Shown here in pieces: positions 56,628 through 64,000 of a stretch of DNA of 64,000 nt. This stretch comes from Actinomortierella ambigua (Eukaryota; Mortierellomycota; Mortierellomycetes; Mortierellales; Mortierellaceae): the NCBI GenBank assembly GCA_016098155.1, contig JAAAJB010000002.1, forward strand, positions 62,001-126,000, in the 5' to 3' direction. A program made the translations under genes and the position numbers. The notes under the pieces are model-generated. The model searched no databases, was not told the DNA's origin, and worked only from the letters and a program-made list of their open reading frames with translations. Positions within the stretch are counted from its first letter, which is position 1. Each line of letters opens with the position of its first letter.

Positions 56628-59600
56628 AGAGCAACAAGGGGCGAAAGGGGGTCAGCAAAAAATAATACACCTGGTTGTAATGAAGAATTTCTCCAGGCCT
56701 TTCATCACTGCAGGGTGAATCGTCTGCATGACAGAAAAAGTGCTGTCAGTGCCAATGTAAAACAACCCTCCTCCTTTCCTGCATGGGCGGACACACAAGC
56801 ATGTTAGTAAACCCTGTTCTCATCCCACAACAAACATTAGTGCAATAGGAATAGGGGTTTGATCGAGGCCAACGGTTGACAACGAGGGGGTGGTGGGAAA
56901 GGGGTGTGGGACATTTGCGTGGTTTCATCACGGTGAACGTCGTGTAACGAAGCTAGCAACCACAAGAGAATTGTCTATCGAGCCAGAATCGCTCCTGCTC
57001 CACGATGCTCTGGGTCCATTTATGGTTCGCTTGAGCTCATGCTATCCGCTCTCTTCCTCCCACACTTGCTCACCTCTCACTTACTCTCGGCACATGTGCA
57101 CACACACTCCCTCCCTCCCGCTCTCATTCTGCCCTTTTCCTCGTCATACCCCCTCTCCGTAATTTGCTCCCGGGTCTGTTAGCAAACCCAAGGGAGACCT
57201 GGGAGGCGACAATACTGTGTCGTTACTCGACGAATCCACCTAGTCCATCCATCTCTCGTCGCAATCCACCCCGACATGGTGTCGATTGACCTCTCTCCTG
57301 ACCACAGTCTCTTTGTGGCTGCCTTTTCCACTAACAAGAGGGAGTTATCAGGCTCGACCAGCAGAGCTCGGCAGAAAAGCCCTATCCGACACTGGTCACC
57401 GAATGCCGCAGGCCGAAAATCGGCCGAACAAGCATAGCAAGGCTGCTTCAAGACGATGAATGGAGGAACAACCCTCTCATTGAGTGGCAAAGAAAGATAC
57501 ATGGATTCCTTGTCCTCCGCCTTTGTCGCACCTTACCCCGTCTCTCTATCGGCCTCCACCTCCACTGCAAAGCACCTTCCCGCACTTGTCTTCCACGGCA
57601 TGTTGAAGTACCCATTGGGATCACTAAGCCCAAGCTTTGTCACTTCACATGAAGAGCCAGTGAATGAAGAAAGAAAGAAGTGTGTGATGGATGTCTGCGT
57701 GTGCGTGTGCGCGTGCGTGTGTGTCTGTTTCTGTGCGTTCAAGAGAGAAAGAATGGGTGCATACTTCATGTTCGATATCATCCTTGTCGGAATACATTGC
57801 TAATGTATTCCAGCATTTGACGCATTGTCCACCCTTTTCTCTCGTTGTGTATGTTTTGGTCAAGTTGTACATGCTCCAAGAAAATGGCTTTTGCGCGTGT
57901 GTGTCATTTGTGGGAGAGGAGAGTGCAGGATAGCCTTCCTTCCCCCCACTGCCACGACCACCATGTTACGCTTGAATGCATGAAGGATGGAAAGTGTGTT
58001 TAGGAGGGGATGGTTCGAAGTGAACCTCCGGCAAAGGATGCAACTGCTGGTGCCTTGCTGACGAGACCCAAGTACCACCTCCTGATTAGTCTCCTGAAGT
58101 TGTTTCTTCCGTACTGTTCTCTTTTCGTTCACTGTCCAGTGTCATGCCCACCTAGCAACCCCTTGAAAACCAAATATTGACGCTCAAGAGCAAAAAGAAA
58201 AAAAAATACTGGACACAAGCAGCTAGTTGGTGCAGACACGATGCTCTCCTTTGTCTCACGAGCGATTGGGCGGGCCACCTGTTTAATATCGGCTGTATAC
58301 AACCAGATGTTCACGGCCAAGAATTCGTGCCAGGCTTCAATGGCCTCTGCATCGTCATGTAGCGTGGTCAATGGACTGTGCTACTCCTGCAAGCTCACTC
58401 CGCCTCCCTTCCCAGCAGCCTATTCACTCTTTGGATTTTTTTTCCTATTATCTGTGGAGACAATTGTTTTCTCTGTGCCTCTCACACACTCTTTCCTCTT
58501 CTTCTGTTCGTTCAGTGACAGGACAGAGGGGCCCAAGGGAATCCAGCACACATGATCATCGCCCCCTTCACATCCAGGACAAACCGAAAGGGCAAAAAGG
58601 ACCAAAAAAGCTGTTGAACGACCTCATGCTGCCTCTTTCTTTATCCCCCGGGGTCCGCCTCATGTCCCACCCCCCCAATTAACTTGCCTCATCCCGCCTT
58701 TTTTTGATTTTCGCATAGTTCTTCTCCCTGTCTTCTTTGTCATGCTGTTCCTCTTCTCTTGTCTTCTCCCGTTTCTTCTCCTCACCTCGACGATCAGATC
58801 CCCTTTTCCCCCCTCACTGCTGTCCTTCTTCGTCTTCCATAGTCTGTTGTTTGCTGCAGCTTCCTGCTCGCATTTCGTCTGTTAAGCGAAATTTGCGTCT
58901 CCTTTGTAAAAAAAAAAGGTCCCTTTGTATGGTTCCTCATTTGCTTCTGCTGCGTGTGTTGTTGCTCTCTCATCCCTTTCTCTTTAAACTACCATTCATC
59001 TCTCTCTCATTCTCTCACTTCCTCTTGTTTTTTTCCTGCACCTCTCCGGCCCATTTCTCGTCGCGATTCTGCCTTTCTTGCTCTTCTTTCTGTTCTTTTT
59101 CTTCTCTCTTCTCTTCTCTCTTCTCCTCTCTCTTCTCTCTCTTCTCTCTCTTTTCTTCTCTTTCTCTCTTTCTCTCTTCCTTCTTTCTCTCGCTCTCCCT
59201 CCTTTCTTGCTTCTCACTTGCGCAACTTCCCCATCTCTCCCTTATTCTTTCTCCCCTTTCCTTCGCTCCCGCTCCGTCTTACTCGCTTCTCTCATCCCCT
59301 CCTTCCCTCGTTTCTCAGCATTTGCGACCTTGATAAAATCGATACCACCCATTTTTCTGCAACATTGTACGTCTCTTGAATACCACCCTATTCACATTGT
59401 TCTTTGTCTCTGCCCTACCCCAGGCCACGACTTTGACAAACACGCTGCAGAAGAAGAATCCTACCCTCAGGCAGTCCCTTTTTCCCTTCCTCCATGCCCC
59501 CCTCTTCCCTTCACCCCTCATGAACAACTAGGAGCAATACGAACCCCTTCTTCTCTTGCCCCTTTTGTAACTATTTCATGTAACGCTTTCTGCAGGTTTC

Positions 59601-59824
59601 CCACCCACCACAATCCCGCCACTACACCACAAGAGAGGGGGGACACTCTAAGACACCTTTTTAGTCTTGGAAGAAACCCTATCTATTACCACTCCCTAAC
59701 ACACCAAAGAGTATCAAGAAAAGAAAAAGTAACAACCTCCCTATCCTTCTGCTATCACTTTTCTTGTGGCCCAAGTAGTAACCAACAACCAAAGGCGCCA
59801 ACCTAACAGCAATATCCTCAAACA
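56628..59824. other. Intergenic region with a long pyrimidine-rich leader
   Basis: No gene is supported. At 57.18-57.75 kb several non-repetitive frames overlap. One reads MVSIDLSPDHSLFVAAFS, faintly like a WD40 strand, but it stops soon after and could not be spliced onward. From about 58.69 to 59.33 kb the plus strand is extremely C/T-rich, probably the promoter or leader of the gene at 59825. Confidence 0.45.
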
Positions 59825-62767
59825 ATGGCCTCTACTCTACCCCCCACTGGGATGTCATCATCGCCCATACTGCCACGCAGTAACAACAATACATTTCCAC
59901 TGTCGGCAGCCCGCAAACTCAACCTCCAACCACGTGCAGCCGCAGCGATTGATTTTAACGACTCTGATGACGATGATGAGAACGGGCTTCTCTCAGCCGA
60001 TTATAAAGCCCAACGGCGCACAACACAAGATTTAGTGGACTTCTTCAAGACGGCACCTCCACCGCCATCCAGCACTCCAATCCCACTATTTACGCCACCA
60101 GAGGAGGAAAAGAAGAAACGGTCCCTCTTACAGCGCCTGCGAACCCGAAAGTCTGGGTCCAGTGGCAACAGTTCAAAGTCTTCCAACATCAGAGCATCGT
60201 CCATCATCTCATCAACGACCATGGGCAATGCAACAGTTGGACTCGCCAGCAATAGAAGTAGCGTCCTTGTCCCTGGTCAGAATGGATATGGCGGCGGAAG
60301 TTCATCGACATTGACTGCCGTCTATGCCAACTCCAAGGTACCCGGAACGAGTAGCTCGATCAGCGCGACGAGCGGGCTGACAATCTCTAAATCCAAGATT
60401 GATAATTCAGACAAGCGCTCGACCATGTCATCCACGAAGAAGTATGTCATGATCTCGATCGACTATGCTGGCGAGGGAACAGGCCCTGGCTACCCACCCT
60501 CCATCACGTCGAGCACATTAGGCGGCGGTGCCTATGGTGGCTCCAACACACGACCTTCAAGTATTGGCGCCGGTGTCGGCGTCGGAGGCGCAACATCTGC
60601 TGGTTCAGAAGGTCTCTTGGGAAGCTCGAGGAGGCAGTCGCAGCTGACGGAGCGCGGCATCGACGACTTTGCAAACCTCTTCTCATCTAATAACCGCCTG
60701 TCACTGCTCTCAAGCGGAACGGGCATCGGTCTCGGCACATCCTTCAACCCTACGACGACCACGACGCCTCCGGTTTTGACACACTCCGTTAGTGCTGCAT
60801 CTGGTCTCTCGAGTAGTTCAGGACAGTTAGGAGGAGGAGGAGTAGCACCTTTGGCGTCACAGCCAATGTCGATCCAAGAGACGGCCGAGCGGCGCTCGAT
60901 GTTGCTTCAGACAGCTGGTCTGGACGCCACGCCGTTCTTACTGGATAACTTTGGTCTGGGATCGGATTTCCTCAATGGCATCAGTATTAGCAGCCTATCG
61001 CCGACGTGTGACAATAACAACAGCAGCACAACCACAACTTCGCCCACAACGGCGCTGGCGGTCAACATGGGCTCGACCTCGATGGTCGGCGGAGGCAACG
61101 GCGGCAGCAGCAGTGGCAGCGTTGGTGCTGGCTTGTCGCCCACAACAAACTCACCTACATCTGCAACAGCGAGCGACACAGTGGTGAGCCGACAGTCGAT
61201 CAATGGCGGGTTCTACGGAGGCTCCAACACCTTGGCGAGCACCACCCCTGTAGGCACTCACCAGCGTACGCTCTCGGTCCTCTCGACCCAGACATCCAAG
61301 ACCGCCAAGCCCTTCACGCCTGAGGAGATGGCCAAGTCGGACACAAACTCGGCACCAGTGACAACGAGCAACAACTCTCAACGAAACAGCCGGGTCACCT
61401 TCAATGCCATGCAACATATCTTTGCCGCGGGCTCGGACGGCATTGGACACCACGCACAACTGTTGCTGGACGAAGACATTGTCACCGAGGCGCTCCTGCA
61501 GCGGATTGAATCCCACAAGGCACGAAAGCTTAGCCATCAATCGACGACGACATCCTCTTCCGAAGGAGCAACCCTAGACACGGGCACGTCAACAGCAGCA
61601 GACACACGGGAGGCAGAGGCTGGACTCGAGTCCTCAGAAGAGGCCGAGATCACTCTGCCCAAGCCCGTGTCGCGCAAAAAGGTGCGCCATGTTCAGATCC
61701 AGACCATGCACTGCGTGACTCGGCCCATGTACACTCAAACCGAGCCCTCCGAGGTGGACTCGCTGGACGATCTCGAGATCAAGGCCTGGAGAGACCATAC
61801 ACATCCCCATCACCAGCATCATCGTCATCACTCTGCAGGCCAGAGTGGTGGAGAGCGACGCGGCTCGGCCTGCTCCCTATCATCCCAGACGGAGCACAAG
61901 TACCACAACCCCCAATACCGGTCGAACGGTCTACGACCCAGTGGGCTCATCACCTCCTCATTGGGACAGCCCACCACGTCGTCCACCTCTGTCACCTCCA
62001 CAACGACGGCCACGTCGACTTTGATCTCGACCACAACCACCACGACCACGACCGACTACATGTCGGCGTTTGACCACTGTCACAACAACAACAACGATAA
62101 CAACAATACAATGTCGACCCAGACCTCGAACGCCTCCATGTCCTTGTCCTCGCCATCGACGGCCACGCTCTCGACGGCCACCATGACGAACCACTCGACG
62201 ATGACCTCGGCCTGCTCCTCGCCATCCTCCCCCTGTACTGCCGCTGGTAAATCTGGCGCCGGTGGCACTGGCCCATCCGCGACGACAGCAGAGCTTCCGC
62301 TCGAGCAAGAGCTCGCCTTGATGCAGCAACAAAACCTGCAGCTGCAGCAACAAGTGATCCGGCTCGAGCGCGAGCTGGCCTCAGAGATCCGAGCACGCGC
62401 ACGGTCAGCGGTGGCGATGCAGGATACGAGGGACAAGTTTGAGATGTTGTCGGCCCTCGCGTACAAGAAGCTCAAGGAGATGATCTTCCAACGCCATCTG
62501 CTGGAGATGGAGGTCCGTGAACTCAAGACGCAACCGCAACAAGGCGCGACGACGACAATGACGACCACGACGGCGATGGCGGGCGAGAGCTGTATTGTTG
62601 GAAAGGAAGTCAGTTTTGGTATGGGTAGTACTCCTGCAGTTGGTACTAGTATGTCGAACGCTTTGGTAATGGCTGCAACGGCTGCCGCAGCACCGAATGC
62701 AATGGTCACGACCATCGAGGGCGATGATGCCAACAAGGCAGCGTTGATGGTTGCATGCGCCGACTAG
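59825..62767 (+). CDS. Large disordered Ser/Thr-rich protein with C-terminal coiled coil and TQT motifs
   Basis: A single exon of 980 aa starts at ATG 59825. The N-terminal 110 residues include an acidic patch (DFNDSDDDDENG), the segment RRTTQDLVDFFKTAPPPP, and a basic cluster (EEEKKKRSLLQRLRTRKS). Most of the remainder is Ser/Thr/Gly/Asn-rich and likely disordered. At about 615-650 a denser block reads SRKKVRHVQIQTMHCVTRP and then MYTQTEPSEVDSLDDLEIKA. A coiled coil lies at about 820-900 (LEQELALMQQQNLQLQQQ and RLERELASEIRARARS). TQT tripeptides near residues 487, 636 and 763, with an SQT near 686, match the anchor of dynein light chain LC8 ligands. I do not recognise a named family; a scaffold is plausible but inferred. 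Confidence 0.75.
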   Translation: MASTLPPTGMSSSPILPRSNNNTFPLSAARKLNLQPRAAAAIDFNDSDDDDENGLLSADYKAQRRTTQDLVDFFKTAPPPPSSTPIPLFTPPEEEKKKRSLLQRLRTRKSGSSGNSSKSSNIRASSIISSTTMGNATVGLASNRSSVLVPGQNGYGGGSSSTLTAVYANSKVPGTSSSISATSGLTISKSKIDNSDKRSTMSSTKKYVMISIDYAGEGTGPGYPPSITSSTLGGGAYGGSNTRPSSIGAGVGVGGATSAGSEGLLGSSRRQSQLTERGIDDFANLFSSNNRLSLLSSGTGIGLGTSFNPTTTTTPPVLTHSVSAASGLSSSSGQLGGGGVAPLASQPMSIQETAERRSMLLQTAGLDATPFLLDNFGLGSDFLNGISISSLSPTCDNNNSSTTTTSPTTALAVNMGSTSMVGGGNGGSSSGSVGAGLSPTTNSPTSATASDTVVSRQSINGGFYGGSNTLASTTPVGTHQRTLSVLSTQTSKTAKPFTPEEMAKSDTNSAPVTTSNNSQRNSRVTFNAMQHIFAAGSDGIGHHAQLLLDEDIVTEALLQRIESHKARKLSHQSTTTSSSEGATLDTGTSTAADTREAEAGLESSEEAEITLPKPVSRKKVRHVQIQTMHCVTRPMYTQTEPSEVDSLDDLEIKAWRDHTHPHHQHHRHHSAGQSGGERRGSACSLSSQTEHKYHNPQYRSNGLRPSGLITSSLGQPTTSSTSVTSTTTATSTLISTTTTTTTTDYMSAFDHCHNNNNDNNNTMSTQTSNASMSLSSPSTATLSTATMTNHSTMTSACSSPSSPCTAAGKSGAGGTGPSATTAELPLEQELALMQQQNLQLQQQVIRLERELASEIRARARSAVAMQDTRDKFEMLSALAYKKLKEMIFQRHLLEMEVRELKTQPQQGATTTMTTTTAMAGESCIVGKEVSFGMGSTPAVGTSMSNALVMAATAAAAPNAMVTTIEGDDANKAALMVACAD

Positions 62768-64000
62768 AGAGAGAGTGTGTAAATGGTTTTTATTTCTTTA
62801 TTACTACTATTATTTCTTTTCCGTTCTATTCAGCTGGCAGCATCTAAGAGATCTCCGAAATCATGGTCCCTCATCCCATCTTTTGTTCCAATCCTACTCC
62901 CTCTCCTCGTCTCCTTTCCCCCCCTTCTTGTCTAGATGCTCCTGCCTCCTCTCACTCTCTCCCTGTGTAACCCTCCCCCCCCCTTGTCTTTATTATTTGC
63001 TAATATAAACCGGCCATCGTGCTCTAAGCAGAAACGGCACCCGCTACAACCTGATCTGCATGCGTTGTTACCAAAGAGATGCAAGCGTAAAGGGAGGAAA
63101 GGGAAGAAAAGTGTAGGCGAACACCAAGGGGACACGTTTTTACATGTGGTATGCTGATGAAACCTTCTCCGACCAATCAAAGGGAGAAAACTCTCTATGC
63201 TTTGCAGAATTTGGATGCTCACTATCATGAACAAAAAAAAATAAGGCGCTGGCTCAGCAACCCTCTCTAGAACCATACGCTCCTCAGCCCTAGAAGACAA
63301 CGCACCATGGACAACGACTTTTCCTCCTCTTTGAGCCTTTTATTTTCAATGAACGGATGAGCTTCAACTCCTGAAATCATAGGTCTACCAGGCAAAAATA
63401 GAAACGTGGAACGGGTTACTGCCTGCTTAACAAATGGTGCAGTACAAAGTTCAGTTTTCATTGAAGCCAACTCCACCTATAATCCATTCTACAAGCATGG
63501 TACTGGTGTGGCCCTACGAGCGCATTGGCGACAGCAGTGTGGTGCATCCCGCGGACCTTTTTTTTTTTAGCAGAATAGCCGCTCTTGACTGATGGGCAAT
63601 GTCTGGGTTGATACACTACAAAAACCGTAGCATGCTCATCAGCTTTCACCTTGCCCTTTGACCAATCCGACGAATGCCGGGCTAAGCGAAACCTGCTGAA
63701 AAAAAAAAAACAAAAGACAACATGTCTTGGACGTCCGGGTAACTCGTCCGTCATTCCAAAATGTGCAAAATAGCGGACGTGCTCTGCTCGCATGTTTTTT
63801 TCCCGCCACCTAGAGTTATCTTGCGGAGCAGAATTGTGGTTTACATAATTTTTTTTGATGGATAGGGGTTCATTTTGGGTGGAGGGCTCAGTTAGGGCCC
63901 TACTATGTAGGGCTTCATAGGCTACTTACAAACAGTCACAGTCGGCGTCTATGGAAGAATCTATGTGGCTGCTTGTAAACCACTTTGAAATATGGTCCAC
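62768..64000. other. Right-edge non-coding stretch
   Basis: The first about 240 bp, with T-rich and CT-rich runs, are probably the 3' end of the gene at 59825. A non-repetitive minus-strand frame at 63458-63793 is unrecognised and is not called. Nothing else is seen. Confidence 0.45.

Noticed and set aside
59078..59806. 242-codon plus-strand frame
   Set aside because: It starts inside the pyrimidine tract (Phe/Leu/Ser runs) and ends just before the ATG at 59825; it is more likely leader sequence.
63458..63793. 111-codon minus-strand frame at the right edge
   Set aside because: It contains a poly-Phe run from a poly-A tract and a Lys run from a poly-T tract, and no recognisable domain.

Overview
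The window is nuclear DNA of a filamentous fungus, most probably an early-diverging one (Mucoromycota/Mortierellomycota-like). The genes carry many short introns (mostly about 60-210 nt) with gtaagt/gtatgt/gtaggt donors. The eukaryotic cargo includes a class V myosin with a DIL tail, a RINT1/Tip20 tether, a Kap120/importin-11 karyopherin, the PEX2 peroxin and a C2H2+DUF3020 transcription factor. The proteins are rich in Gln, Ser, Ala and Pro runs. A Crypton-type tyrosine recombinase with Ndc10-like and GCR1_C-like parts is present. The phylum call rests on remembered family likeness (the 519-2486 protein and the Ndc10/GCR1_C protein resemble families I know from Mortierella-like genomes) and is an inference.

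Layout. 0-8.6 kb is accessory-like: a lineage-specific protein (519-2486, +) converges on a five-exon Crypton-type recombinase gene (7573-3853, -). It is followed by a 1.3 kb gap holding a near-perfect 110-bp inverted repeat. 8.9-18.7 kb is a compact housekeeping block: Mn superoxide dismutase (-), a membrane-anchored METTL24-like methyltransferase (-), PEX2 (-), and KAP120 (+), the last two sharing a 268-bp divergent promoter. 19.2-25.1 kb is a large six-exon transcription factor gene (-).

25.1-35.7 kb is a gene desert of about 10.5 kb, full of strand-biased purine/pyrimidine tracts and microsatellites, lying upstream of the transcription factor. 35.7-37.3 kb holds a second GCR1_C-like protein with a 36-bp coding minisatellite. 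39.5-46.0 kb holds a small unknown protein and the myosin V gene. 49.4-56.6 kb holds a divergent BTB-domain/RINT1 pair. 59.8-62.8 kb codes a 980-residue disordered, coiled-coil protein with several TQT motifs.

The housekeeping genes cover trafficking and organelle biology (myosin V transport, Golgi-ER tethering, peroxisome import, nuclear import), but I see no operon-like functional cluster; only the two head-to-head pairs suggest shared regulation. Exon models were built by hand from splice signals and reading-frame continuity. All multi-exon models close in frame from ATG to stop. No tRNA, rRNA or CRISPR array was recognised.
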